Below, piece after piece: positions 51,535 to 62,433 of a stretch of 64,000 nt of DNA. Position 1 is the stretch's first letter. Each line of letters begins with the position of its first letter. The notes below the pieces were generated by a model. That model was not told the DNA's origin. It was given only the letters and a program-made list of their open reading frames with translations, and did no database searches. This DNA is from Carettochelys insculpta (Eukaryota; Chordata; Testudines; Carettochelyidae). Position numbers and translations under genes: made by a program. The stretch is taken from NCBI RefSeq assembly GCF_033958435.1, contig NC_134160.1, positions 15,797,001 through 15,861,000 of the forward strand, written 5' to 3'.

Positions 51535-52012
51535 ACCATAGAACATTAGAATGGGAAGGGACCTCGAGAGGTCATCAAGTCCTGTCCCCTGACCTCATGG
51601 CAGGACCAGGCACAGTTGAGATCATCCCCGATGGATGCCGAGCCAACCTGCTCTTAAATATCTCCAGAGGTGGAGATTTTACAACCTCCCTAGGCAATTT
51701 ATTCCAGTGTTTAACCACCCTGACAGGAAGTTTTTCTTAATGTCCAACATAAACCCATTGCTCCTTATCCTGTCCTCAGAGGTCAGTAGAACAATTTTTC
51801 TCCCTCCTCCTTGTAACCCTCTTTTATGTACTTGAAAACTACTAACATGTCCCCTCCGTCTTCTCTTTTCTAAACTAAACAAGCCCGGTTCTTTCAGTCT
51901 TCTCTCGTAGCTCATGTTCTCTAGACCTTTACTCATTCTTGTTGCTCTTCTCTGGACCTTCTCCAGTTTCTCCACATCTTTCTTGAAATGTGGTGCCCAG
52001 AACTTGATTTGG
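51535..52012 (-). mobile_element. CR1 LINE 3' fragment
   Basis: Reversed CR1: CATAGAACATTAGAATGGGA, GGGACCTCGAGAGGTCATCA, then ORF2 C-terminal sequence up to TTGAAATGTGGTGCCCAGAA. Confidence 0.88.
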
Positions 52013-52314
52013 TTATTCTGGTCCCCCTGCAATGTGGGTGTCTCTTACTAGGACAGCAAAATGTTGCAGTTGAGATCTTTCTTCGCTGCCCACTACTTGC
52101 AAGTATTGTTGGTTACAGGCTAGCAGTGCGTGCCTGCCTGCAGCCAGATACCTCCCCTCATGTCTCTTTCTCTCACTCCTACATAGGGATTACTGGAAGG
52201 TGTGAATCCCCAGCTGGGAAAGAGCCAAGTGAGTTCTGCTGATTTACCAAGGCAGTTGGCTTCTGATCCCACCTCGATACAGGGGAGGAGCTTTCTGGGG
52301 CAAGAGGATCGAAG

Positions 52315-53222
52315 GCATGGTTTCCCAAACTTGGGGGCGTGCCACCCTGAGGGTGTGAAGAAATTCCAGGAGGGGGTCATGAGGCAACCCACCCCCCATC
52401 ATTTCCTCCCCCCAAAGGAAGAGCCGGCCTTTTCTTCTGGCTCTCAGCCCCTGCCATTTTACATGGGTGACCTGGGGCAGCTGCTCTAAAAAGCAGGCGG
52501 GGGCGAAGACCCACATGGAGCTAGCTGCCTCCTGCAAAGGGGAGTGAGTGTGGGTTGGGGAGGGGAGGGGAAGGAGAGGAGGATGGGGTTAGATGTGGGG
52601 CTGGGGTGCCTGGCTCGGGGGAGGGCGATAGGGTCAGAGTGGGAGGTTAGTGGTGCCTGGCTTTGGGGGAGGGGAGGGGCTCAGGCAGGGGAGCTCGCAG
52701 GGCTTGGGCAGCTGGCTTGCAGGGCTCAAGAGGCTTGGGGGGGCTGGCCCTGGCATCACGAGGCTTGGGTGGCTCAGGCTGGTGGGCAGATGGCTGGCCC
52801 CTGGAAGTGCAGGGCTTGGGCAGCTGCTGGGCAGGCGGCTGGCCCCGGCAGTGTCGGGCTCAGGAAGCTGGTCTGCGGCTGGTGGTTGGGCAGCTGGTGG
52901 GCAGGCGGCTGGCCCCGGCAGTGTCGGGCTCAGGAAGCTGGTCTGCGGCTGGTGGTTGGGCAGCTGGTGGGCAGGTGGCTGGCCCCGGCAGTGTCGGGCT
53001 CAGGCAGCTGGTTTGCGGCTGGTGGTTGGGCAGCTGGTGGTTGGGCAGCTGGTGGGCAGGCAGCTGGTGGGCAGGCAGCTGGCCCTGGCAGTGTGGGTCT
53101 CAGATTGAATTGAATTTTTTGTTAAAGGGGGGTTGGATGATGGTAAAGAAGAGATGGTGGGGCCTGAGGGTTTCTCAAAAATCAAAAGTGGGGGTGTGAT
53201 GTGGAAAGGTTTGGGAACCGCT
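52315..53222 (+). mobile_element. hAT-like element, copy B (908 bp, expanded)
   Basis: Same family as copy A at 2330-3180, opposite orientation. Ends GCATGGTTTCCCAAACTTGG and AAAGGTTTGGGAACCGCT. Possible target duplication gatcgaag / gatccagg (6 of 8). Shares GTGTGAAGAAATTCCAGG, the CATTTTACATGGG and the CTCCTGCAAAGG blocks with copy A. The region matching copy A's GGCTCAGG seed has grown into a 70-bp minisatellite. Confidence 0.78.
52760..53100. repeat. 70-bp minisatellite, 4-5 units
   Basis: GGCCCCGGCAGTGTCGGGCT recurs at 52841, 52911 and 52981, exactly 70 bp apart, with a final longer unit (GGCCCTGGCA at 53081). Inside the unit GCAGCTGGTGG is itself repeated. The plus-strand frames rich in W, G, A and Q are artefacts of this. 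Confidence 0.92.
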
Positions 53223-53354
53223 GATCCAGGGTATAAGCTGAGCTCTCAGGAGGGAAGAGTCCCTAGCAGCAGGTAAGACTGGGAGAAATTTGAACTGTAC
53301 TTTCTTACCTGATTGTTGTCTAAATTAATAAAAGACAAATCCTAGGGCTGCGTG

Positions 53355-53570
53355 GATGTGGATACTGTCTGCGGGGGGGGTGCGTGTGCGTGTGCACGTG
53401 TATGTGTGTGCGCGCACGTGGATTCTGTCTACAGAGGTGTGTGTGTGTGCATGTGCATGCATGTGGATTCTGTTTGCAGAGGTGTGTGTGTGTGCATGTG
53501 TGGGTTCTGTCTGCAGAGGTGCGTGTGTGTGCACGTGTGCGCGTGTGTGGATTCGGTCTGCAGAACAGGC
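53355..53570. repeat. GT-rich minisatellite, about 50-bp units, 5 copies
   Basis: TGGATTCTGTCTACAGAGGT and close variants recur five times, separated by GTGTGTGTGCATGTG-type runs. Confidence 0.85.
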
Positions 53571-53639
53571 TGGCAAAGTGCTATCCTAGCAAAAACTCAT
53601 TATTTGGTCATGCCCTTTTTCCTGCTCCTGACCATTAGT

Positions 53640-53830
53640 GTTTATCTAGCCACATCCAGGAACTGAAAGTGCTCTCCAGATGGTCCCTAACGAAGCTATG
53701 CCCACTCCCCAGATACAGGCTGGTATCCTAGGCCCATATTACACAGGGAGGGGAAGGATCTTCTCCAAGCTCATAAGGCAAGTTATGAGGACAGCCAGGA
53801 ATCTTGTCTCCCATCCTTCTCCTGTCACCA
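53640..53830 (-). mobile_element. CORE/MIR-like SINE fragment
   Basis: Reversed: ACACAGGGAGGGGAAGGATC, TAAGGCAAGTTATGAGGACA, AGCCAGGAATCTTGTCTCCC, the pattern of the MIR-like 5' half. Confidence 0.4.
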
Positions 53831-53957
53831 CCTCACTGATGGCAGGGATGTTGATGATTACCATTTACCATTTATACAGCAGGAGCACTGTGGGGAACCC
53901 CTGCCCCGAATCAGGCAACCCTTGTGTTAGGCAACTTGTAAACACCCGACAAAGGCA

Positions 53958-54373
53958 GTTCATAGAATCCAGGGTTGGAAGGAACCTCAGGAGGTCATTG
54001 AGTCCAGCCCCCTGCCCAAAGCAGGATCAACCCTAATTACTTCATCCCAGACAGGGCCGTGTCAAGCCTGCACTTAAAAACCTCTAGGGATGAATATCCC
54101 ACCCACTCTCTGGCTAACGCATTCCAGTGCTTCACCACCCTCCTCGGGAAATAGTTTTTCCTAATATCCAGCCTACTTCTCCCACTCTGTAACATCAGAC
54201 CATTGCTCCTTGTTCTGCCATCTGTCACCACTGAACACGGCCTCTCGCCATCCTCTTCAGAGCCCCCCCTTCAGGAAGTTGAAGGCTGCTATCAAATCAC
54301 CCCTCACTCTTCTGCAAACTAAATAAGACCAGATCCCTCAGTGTCTCCTCATAGGTCTTGTGCTCCAGCCCCA
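53958..54373 (-). mobile_element. CR1 LINE 3' fragment joined to a SINE head
   Basis: Reversed CR1 (CATAGAATCCAGGGTTGGAA ... CTCATAGGTCTTGTGCTCCAG). At its upstream side it runs directly into a tRNA-derived SINE head without a poly-A or other CR1 sequence. Confidence 0.85.
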
Positions 54374-54478
54374 AAACCCATTTGCCCCAGACGTTTAAGT
54401 GGCCCCATCAAGGTCTGAGCTCACCATCCTGGACTTAACAGGCCAATACACTAACCATCAAGCTATCCCCTCCTCACA
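54374..54478 (-). mobile_element. tRNA-derived SINE head abutting the CR1
   Basis: The complement reads GGATAGCTTGATGGTTAGTG (A box) and GTCCAGGATGGTGAGCTCAG (B-box region), then GGCCACTTAAACGTCTGGGG, the SINE body also seen at 14938-15125. Its usual short CR1-like tail is replaced by the long CR1 segment. Confidence 0.65.
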
Positions 54479-57009
54479 GGTCTTACCTCAAAATACATAC
54501 AGCTGAAGGCCTGACATGTGCCTCTGTGGTTGGCAAAGCTCTGGATATGTTTTGGTAGCTCGGTTAATGTTCTCTACTGACTACAGCAGCCCCAGTGGTG
54601 CCCAGGGATACTAGCATATCTGGGCTGGCGAGGATTCACCTCCACAGTGACACGTTCACAAGGGGCTCTGACTATTTCACAAATGTCATGCAGGGCAAAT
54701 ACTTGCATTTCCCACCCATGAAACTGCCTGCTCCATGGTGCACCTGTCTGTGTTACCCCCTGGGCAAAGCACTGTGGGTGGTGAAGGCAGGGTGTTAAAT
54801 CATGGGTTATGGTGACTCTTTCTGCTTTTTGCTCTGGGCCAGCAGCCTTTCTGTCCATCTGTCCTGGGCTTCTGAGGCAAAGGGAGAAAAGGCTCATTTT
54901 CTGCAGAGCTTGCAAAAGCAGCTTCTGTGCGGTGTCTTGTCCCAGGATTAGCTCTTCCTGCTTCTCTGCCCTGGACCTGGGCTAGCGGGACCTCCCTCCA
55001 CCCCTCGCATTGACTCACCACCCATTCTCCTCATCTTCCAGCAAGTTCGCCACCTGTCACCCTTTGTCCCCTCTTGTGGAACCTTCACTGCTTTCCTGTC
55101 CCTCTCTCCTGCCAGCCTCCTCCTCCCTCCCACTCTCCAACAACCCTTTCAGTGGCACCTTCTTCCTCCTCCACCCTCAGTGCCTCCTGGCCCACTCTGA
55201 CTCTAGTGCAAACCGCCTGCTGGGTTTTCGGAACAGCCCAGGAGCTTGCACCTCCTGACGTCGGCCCCCACTCCCTCCCACCTGCTCCCCCAGCTGCTCA
55301 CTGCAGCTCCAGCGATTCCCCCCAGCTGGGCCAAGGGGCAGGTGCTCCATCCCTGGCAGGGCTCCAGCCCTCTGGAGCTCCCTTCCCACTGCTGCTTCTG
55401 AACCACTGAGTTGCTTCACCCCTCTAAATCTCCCTTGGCAAGTTCCCTTTCCCCTCATGTCCACGATTGTCTGCCAGGGCCAATTGCCAGCTGATGACGC
55501 CTGCTGGTGGCACCGCAGCAAACTAAGCTGCATTGTGCCACTTCTCTAATTGCTCTCAGCGTTGCCACTTAATTCTTCCACTGAAATGCTGGGAAGGGAT
55601 TGTACTCTACTGTCCTCTCTGCATGTGAGGGCTAAGCCCTTCTACAGACTTCGCTGGCAAGAAATAAGTGATGAGATGCCTGTGACTCTCTGCAGGGACA
55701 CCAGGCAGATTTTGGACAGGAAAACTATTTAACCAAATGAGATTCTCTCCCATCTTTACCTGCACAGAGGAGTCTCCAAGACTCTCTGGTCTCCTGGATA
55801 TATATAGGGTTAGGGTTACATATAATCACAGAAGCATTGATTCCCATGAAGTCAGGGGGCCATCTACCAGGTCTATTTGTCTTTCTAACTTAATATTCAA
55901 CAAGCTCTCAGTTTTTACAGCATCATCCATTTCCTAGTCTAATAAGATATTGCATTAGAAAGAAGCATTTGAATTTCAGCCACAGTGGCATTAATATTAA
56001 AAGTGTATTGAATGCTTCAGTTTGTTTGAATGCTGTGTGCTCTGTGGAATGCAAACAGAGTTCAAAGACAGCTGAGGCAGATAAGCTGCTTGCCAGATTC
56101 CAATACCCATAAGCAACTTATTGCAACAGGCGGTGTCCAATTTCGCACCGAGATTTTTATTTTCTGCTATGTGGGTTGGAACGCTGGCAGAAGGGAAATG
56201 GAGAGCGGGAGCTGGCATGTAGATGGCTTTCCTCCCCTAAGGAAAGCCAGGAAGCAATTCCCTCTCAGGCTGATACTAAGGCAGAAGTGGCCTAAGGGGG
56301 GGTCAGGGTCGAGTTGCACTGGGATGTGGCTGGTGGCTGCCCAATGCAGGTGTCACCCTCTGTGACTACCGGGCTGCCTGCTTGCCAGCACACTGCCTCC
56401 TGGGACCCATAGTTGCCTCTGGACACCACTTTGTAATGAAAAAGGAGGGCAGCTGCAGTCTACTCCCTTTTTGTAAGTGACACCCAGCAAGGCGTCAGTG
56501 TGCCTCTCTTTGCCTTGGTGTAGACACTTCTCTCCAAAGCGGATGTCAGAGGCCAGATGAGGCAGCTCATCCTGCACTGCTGGGTTCCAGCTCACTCCTT
56601 GTACTGCACATCTAATTTAGGCAAGGCTAGACTTGAAATGCTACAGCACTGTTGTGCTTCAGGGCAGACACTTGATGCCAATGGGAAAGACCATTTCATT
56701 GGAGTAGGTAGGGTATGGTAGCTAGGTCACTGGAAGAATTTTTCAGTCAACTTACTGCTGTCTGCATGGGGACTTAGGACTTGACTACATTGCTTGGGGT
56801 GAGGAACATAGTTAAGCCAACCTAATTTTCTAGTGTACACCAGGCCTTAGACACCACTGTTAGTAACTGATGCCCAGGTACATAACTAGCCTGGAAAGAG
56901 AGCCACCACCAAACCACACATGAGACATGCACACTTCCTGGGAAATGTGGGAATTGCATGTGCCATCTGGGCAGCCATTTTGGAACCCAGGCTCTCCCAA
57001 GGCGGCCAT
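54479..57009. other. Unassigned intronic sequence
   Basis: No exon supported. 56771-56849 (GGACTTGACTACATTGC ... CTAGTGTACACCAGGCC) is a worn Harbinger-type MITE. GGGTTAGGGTTAC near 55807 is a minimal telomere-like string. Confidence 0.4.
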
Positions 57010-57062
57010 TTTAGAACCACAGAAATGTGGGTCTGGAAGGGATCTCAAGAAATCATCTAGAC

Positions 57063-57417
57063 CAGTGATTCTCAAAATCTAGGTCAGGATCCCAAAGTGG
57101 GGCTGCAGCTCCATTTTGATGGGGTCACCAGGGCTGGTGTTAGACATGCTGGGGCACAGAGCCAAAGCCCGAGCTCCAATGCCTGGGGCCAAAGTCCAAG
57201 GCTTCAGCATGGGTGCTGGGCTCAATTTACAAGCCCCTGCCTTGGCTGGAAGCCCTTGTGTTCTGGCTTTGGCCCTCCCCCCCGACACAGGATGGCAAGG
57301 CTCTGGCAGGCTCAAACTTTGGTCCTGCTGCTGGGGTCATGCAGAAATTGTCCTTGTCAGAAGGCATTACAGTGCAATGAGTGTGGCAACCTTGGGGGCT
57401 GAGGTTGGGTGTAGAAA
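57063..57417. mobile_element. hAT-like element (355 bp) inside the old CR1
   Basis: Begins CAGTGATTCTCAAAATCTAG and continues TTTTGATGGGGTCACCAGGG, a GC-rich non-autonomous element common in turtles. 8-bp duplication atctagac (57055-57062) / acctagac (57418-57425), 7 of 8. The right end is worn. Confidence 0.82.
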
Positions 57418-58228
57418 ACCTAGACCATCCCTAACAGGTGTTTGTCCAAGTGGTCTTAGGAACAGCCATGGATTGCAATGCCACAACCTCCCTTGGAAGC
57501 CTATTCCAGAGCTATCTACCCTTGGTGTTAGGCAGGTTTCCAATTATCTAACCTCCCTTGCTGCAGATTAATCACATTACTTCTTGTCCTGCCTTCCTTG
57601 GACATGAAGAACAACTGATCACCGTCCTCTCTGCAACAGCACTTAATATATCTGAGGATTCTTGTCAGGTCTCCAGTTGGTCTGCTCTTCTCCAGACTAA
57701 ACATGCCCAGATTTTTTTAACCTTTTCTCATAAGGTCAAGTTTTCTCAACTTATCATTTTTGCTGCATTCCACTGGATTCATTCCAATTTATCCAACTCC
57801 CTCCTGACATGCAGCCCCTAGAATTAGACCCATTACTCCAGCTGAGACCTCACCTGGGATGAGTAGAGCTGGACAATTCCCTCCCACACTTTTACATATG
57901 ACACTCCTGCTATTACACCTCAGAATGACATTAGACTTTTTCACAACCTCCTCACACTGGTGACTCATATTCAGTTTGTGACCCACTACAACTCCACACC
58001 TGTCTCAGCAATGTTACTGCCTTGCTAGTTTTTCCCTCATTTGTAGTTGTGCTTTTGATTTGCCTTTTGCATTTGTCTTTATTGTGTTTCATCCACTTGA
58101 TTACAGACCAATCATAAATCTGGCAATGTCATTTCAAATTCAAACCCTGTCCTCCAAAGTGTTTGCAACCCCTCTCCTCTTGGTGTCATCTACAAGCTTT
58201 ATAAGCCTACTCTACACTCCATTATTAA

Positions 58229-58768
58229 GTCATAGAATCATGGAATCCTAAGGCTAGAAGGGACCTCAGGAGATCATCTAGTCCAGCCCCCTGCTTCAGG
58301 CAGGATCAACCCCAAATAAGTTATGCCAGCCAGGACCTTGTCAAGCCGGGACTTGAGGGATGGAGAATCCACCACCTCGCTAGGCAACGCATTCCAATGC
58401 GTAACAACCCTCTTAGTGAAGTAGTTTTTCCTAATATCTAACCTACACCTCTCCCTCTTTAACTTCAGACCATTGCTCCTTGTTCTGCTATCTGACACCA
58501 CTGAAAGCAGTTTCTCACCATCCTCTTTAGAGCTCCCCTTCAGGAAGTTGAAGGCTGCTACTAAATCACCCCTCAGTCTTCTCTTCTGTAAACTAAACAA
58601 GCCCAAATCCCTCAGCCTCTCCTCATAGGTCTTGTGCTCCAGACCCCTAATCATTTTTGTTGCCCTCCGCTGAACTTGCTCCAGCACATCCACATCCTTT
58701 TTATACTGGGGGGCCCAAAACTGGACACAGTATTCGAGATGTGGCCTCACCAGAGCCAAATAGAGGGG
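58229..58768 (-). mobile_element. Younger CR1 inserted in the old CR1
   Basis: Reversed CR1: GTCATAGAATCATGGAATCC ... up to CTCACCAGAGCCAAATAGAG. The 161-codon frame 58759-58274 encodes the ORF2 C-terminus ([39 protein letters not shown]). Confidence 0.92.
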
Positions 58769-58840
58769 AACAATGGAAATATTGAATTGTACTGGACCCA
58801 GGACTGAGTCCTCCCAGTATGACTACCTCTTAGTTACCAG

Positions 58841-59929
58841 TGCCTACCCCTGCGTAGGTGCCAAGTGCTTCCTTTCCCCATTGCTTTCCTGCCCAGCATG
58901 CTGCAGACAGGGGCTCAGGACCATTTGGGGATGCTGCAATGGAGCAGCTAAAGTGTGGAAGCCCAAACACAAAGTGCCAATGTCAAAACACAATGTGAAA
59001 CGAGTGCACCACGGTGTGAATGATTGAACCATTTAGCGGCATCAGCTGTCGTGGCGGTCGTGCCGGGGAAAAGCATTCCCACCAGGATTCTTCCTGGCTT
59101 ATTCACCCTAGGCAGGCCTGCACCTGGGACATTTACCATGCCCAGACTCTGGAGAGCAGAGACAGGAACTTATCCCCTAGAGAAAATCTGGTTACAAACT
59201 GGGGTGAGCTCAGAATCCAGTGACTGAGTCTGGCTGCAGTGGCAGCTGTGGGTGAGGAAAGGAAGGTAGATAAAGCAGGGGGAAGGCTGGCCCCCAAGCC
59301 TGTGCATCAGCTTCAGGGTGCGAATTGTGGTTTATGTCCCGGCTCCTTCTCTTTCTTCTCCTGGGGCCTTTTGCAAGTCACGTGGCCTTTCCGTGCCCCC
59401 ACTTCCCATCTGCGGGCCCATCGATGGGGAGCGCAAAGGGGACAATTGCCCCAAAGCCCAGCTGCTGCCATAGCTAGAGCAGCCGTGGCTGGAGCCGCAG
59501 GGCCCCTGGGACTGCTGAGGAAGCACTGCGGAGCACCCTGAGGGTCGTGCTGGCTGCCCCAGCCCCACCCCTTGTGGCTGAGGCTCCCCCACTTCCAAGT
59601 GCATGAAGCCCCCGCCCACACATTGCCCAGGGGCCCAGTCATCCTGTCAGCTCCCCTGCCTATCGGTATAATGGGGACAAGGACACTGCCCTGCCTCCCA
59701 GAGCTGGGTGAGGCCAAATAGCTGGGAGGCCTTGTGGCAATGGGAGCTCTGCAAGTTCGTGAAACAGAAGGGAGCTATTAGTGGCTCAGCAGCCACTCCA
59801 CCCAAGTCCCTTATTTGGTGCAGCCTGGGGGTGGGTGTTCCTGGCTGGGGCTTTTTAGCTGTTTTACTGGCAGGCTATGGTAGCCCCCGGGCTCCGTTTG
59901 GTTACTCCGTGCTGCCAGCTGCTGCTATT
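58841..59929. other. Unassigned intronic sequence
   Basis: Nothing supported. Confidence 0.35.
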
Positions 59930-60125
59930 AATTATTTGCAGATGAGCAGTAAATGCTGCTGGATGGTTATCGGTGTGACCATACGGTTAATTAGTGGCTG
60001 TGCACTTAGCACTTGCGTGTGGCTGTCGGCAGCATTGTTCAATGGAAATAAATGACATTGATTGTTTTAAATTCGCCCTGAGCTGCGCTTACATTTCCTT
60101 TCCTCTGCCAGGTTACAACAAACGG
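59930..60125. promoter_or_regulatory. Candidate intronic conserved element
   Basis: Repeat-free block dense in plausible factor sites: GCTATTAATTATTTGCAGATG (homeodomain core next to an E box), CGGTTAATTAGTGGC, GCAGCATTGTTCAATGG (SOX-type), GACATTGATTGTTTTAAATT. The best-looking non-coding candidate in the window. Role is inferred. Confidence 0.38.
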
Positions 60126-60334
60126 AGTAGGCTGGATCAGTAACCACGTGTGATTAGGGCTCTGTGGGTACCTGTCTTTCTGCACAGCACACTGCAACCC
60201 CCAGGTTATCCCGCCTGCTGGTGCGGCTGCCACCATTTCAAAAGCAAGTGCAGGAGGTAATATTTCATATTGTAACTGAGTGTTGCCTGGAAGGGAGAAG
60301 CAGGGTAAAAAGCCCATTCCAGAGGAAGCTGGAA

Positions 60335-60450
60335 GAGAGGAAGGATTGCTCAGTGGTTAGAGCACTGACTTGCATTCAATTCTTGCTCCGCCATAAACAT
60401 CTCGGCCATATCATCTTACGCCACGCCTCTAACATGGGGAGAATGTGTCA
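60335..60450 (+). mobile_element. tRNA-headed CORE/MIR-like SINE
   Basis: GGATTGCTCAGTGGTTAGAG is a good A box, with CATTCAATTCTTGCTCCGCC at the B-box position followed by a worn core (CTAACATGGGGAGAATG). Confidence 0.55.
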
Positions 60451-60514
60451 AAGATGGGGGCCTTGCTGATGCTTAGAGAACTGGGAGTGGTGTAAGTGAC
60501 AGGACAGTGCGTCT

Positions 60515-61135
60515 AAGGCTGGGGGGGACAATAAATTCTGAAGGCGGCCAGTCCAAGAATTTGGAAAGTGGTCAAGGGCTGCACTCATCCATGGTATTAA
60601 TGGAGGAGGTGTGGGCTCTGGGATGGAGGTGGGGTGCAGGAGGGTATAGTGCCCAGGAGGGGGTTTGGGTGAAGGAGGTGGCTGTGACCTAGGGCAGGGG
60701 ACTGGGGTGCAGGGACCAGGAGGGGATATGGGTGCACAAGATTATTCTGGCCTGGGGGAAGAATGCTGTAGGGGTGGAGGGTCTGGTGGGGAGTTGGGGT
60801 GCTGGAGGAATTGGGGTGTCAGAAGCTAGGTCTGGCTGGAAGGTGCTTACCTAAGCAGCTCCTGACCAGCAGCACTCTCAGGCAGGCTTCCCAGCCAACC
60901 AGCATCCCCAGCCCACTGGCTGTTCCATGCAGCTTCAAGTGCTGGTTTCTGGCCAATAGGAGCTGAGAGATTTTGCTGTGGGTAGGAGCAGCAGGTGAAA
61001 CAAGCCAATGGGAGCTAGGGGATTTTGCTGCAGGGAGCGCCCAACACTCTCCCCTCCTCCACAACCCCAGGGGCCAGACACCGGCTGTATGAAAAGGCTT
61101 GCTGGGCCAGATCCAGCCCATGGAATAAGGGTTGC
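60515..61135. mobile_element. hAT-like non-autonomous element, right end lost
   Basis: Left end AAGGCTGGGGGGGACAATAA; right subterminal GGGCCAGATCCAGCCCATGG. Contains duplicated AATAGGAGCTGAGAGATTTT / AATGGGAGCTAGGGGATTTT (60955 and 61009). The final terminal repeat is replaced by a MITE fragment. Confidence 0.6.
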
Positions 61136-61232
61136 TTATTCCAGGGCTTCCCTGTCATGCAGACACATTATCCTGGAATATCCGATTTTGGAGTAATAAC
61201 TCCGGAATAACTCTGCTACGTAGACAGGCCCT
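61128..61232. mobile_element. Harbinger-type MITE fragment
   Basis: CTTATTCCAGGGCTTCC ... AATAACTCTGCTACGTAGACAGGCC ends in a typical MITE terminus. Confidence 0.6.
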
Positions 61233-61696
61233 GACTGTCTGTCCTCTTCATAGATGCTGGAAGTAGATGTGAGGGCAGGGCAGGTGCTGCTGCACCTCTG
61301 GCCCAAAGTGGTTTCCATTATATCAAGGGCGTAAGGCGCTCAGTGCCCCACTCTTCACATTGTTCCAGCCCCCAGACCCACCCCCCCGCCGGTCGTCTTC
61401 AAGGCAGAGACCTCTTGTATTCCATGTGTAGGAAGCACTCAGCGCTGCAGACTCCCAGCCTTGCTGGGGCTTTTAGAGGTGACCAAAACAGAAGGAACCA
61501 CTTCCTCACTGGGCACAGGCCCTGGTGTGGGCTAGGCCCTGGCCTTCTGGCATCATTTATTAGCTAAAAAACTGTTCAGTGAAATACAGTCATTGCTGGG
61601 GTCTAGTGTAGCATTGGTGGGGTAGTGATGAGCATGGCTGCCTTCCCCGCAGTTGACCTGGTTTCGTTCCCCACCAGTGCAATGTTGTGTTTGAGC
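61233..61696. other. Unassigned intronic sequence
   Basis: Nothing supported. Confidence 0.3.
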
Positions 61697-61769
61697 GCTT
61701 CTGTAGCGCAGTGGTTATGACGTTTGCCTAACAAGCAAAAGGTCTCCAGCTCCGATGCATGATATCTAC
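61697..61769 (+). pseudogene. tRNA-Val(AAC)-like pseudogene
   Basis: GCTTCTGTAGCGCAGTGGTT matches the 5' half of eukaryotic tRNA-Val; the anticodon AAC falls at 61730-61732, exactly positions 34-36. The anticodon arm TTTGCCTAACAAGCAAA pairs well. The T arm (GTCTCCAGCTCCGATGC) and 3' acceptor strand are degraded and no longer pair, so it is not functional. A CR1 starts 20 bp downstream. Confidence 0.75.
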
Positions 61770-61789
61770 AAGGAGGGGTTTGGGTTTAT

Positions 61790-62122
61790 ATAGTTTGCAG
61801 AGGGGTGGTTTGATAGCAGCCTTCAACTTGCTGAAGGGGGCTCCAAAGAGGATGCAGAGAGGCTGTTCTCAGTAGTGAAGGATGGCAGAACAAGCACCAA
61901 TGGTCTCAAGTTGCAGTGTGGGAGGTGTAAGTTGGATATTAGGAAAAACTATTTCAGGAGAGTTCTGGAACGTGTTACCTAGAGAGGTGGTGGCATCTCC
62001 ATCCCTGGAGGTTTTTAAGTTCTGACTGGGATGATTTAATTGGGGTTGATCCTGCTTTGGGCAGAGTGCTGGACTCGATAACCTCCTGAAGTACCTTCCA
62101 GCCCTAGGATTCTATGACTCTC
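61790..62122 (+). mobile_element. CR1 LINE 3' fragment
   Basis: Forward CR1: GTGGTTTGATAGCAGCCTTC, TTGGATATTAGGAAAAACTA, GGGGTTGATCCTGCTTTGGG and TTCCAGCCCTAGGATTCTATGA at the 3' end. Confidence 0.92.
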
Positions 62123-62146
62123 TGCCTGCCGCTGGCCGCTAATTCT

Positions 62147-62433
62147 GGGCTGGGTCTACACTTGCCTCAGAAGATCAAACGCTTAGGTTTGATCTTCTGG
62201 GGTGCTGTTTCGTGCATGTGTAAAATTGCACATTCTGGGGTCAACGTTTAACCCCAGAACCCCTTGTGAGCCACAAGGATTAAGGAATGCCGGCAGGAGG
62301 AGCATTCCCGTCAGCATTCTGCAGGGACAGGGACCAATATCAACGGCTGCAAAATCCATTTTTGATAATGCAATTGGTGTACCTAAAATTGTGCAGCAAC
62401 CGTCGATATTCAAAGTAAGTGTAGACCCAGCCC
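62147..62433. mobile_element. MITE with near-perfect termini (287 bp)
   Basis: GGGCTGGGTCTACACTTGC and GTAAGTGTAGACCCAGCCC are inverted repeats (18 of 19). The interior includes hairpins such as AGAAGATCAAACG...TTTGATCTTCT. Probably Harbinger-related. Confidence 0.8.

Larger units (their letters stand above)
57010..58840 (-). mobile_element. Old CR1 LINE, interrupted twice
   Basis: Reversed CR1 from GTGGGTCTGGAAGGGATCTC (57027) through ACAACCTCCCTTGGAAGCCT, GACTCATATTCAGTTTGTGA and CTACAAGCTTTATAAGCCTA, resuming after a younger CR1 with GAAATATTGAATTGTACTGG (58770). A hAT lies at 57063-57417 and a CR1 at 58229-58768. It is the longest CR1 coverage in the window apart from inserts. Confidence 0.85.

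Noticed and set aside
52544..53199. 152- to 189-codon plus-strand frames rich in Trp, Gly and Ala
   Set aside because: Explained by the 70-bp minisatellite inside a hAT element.
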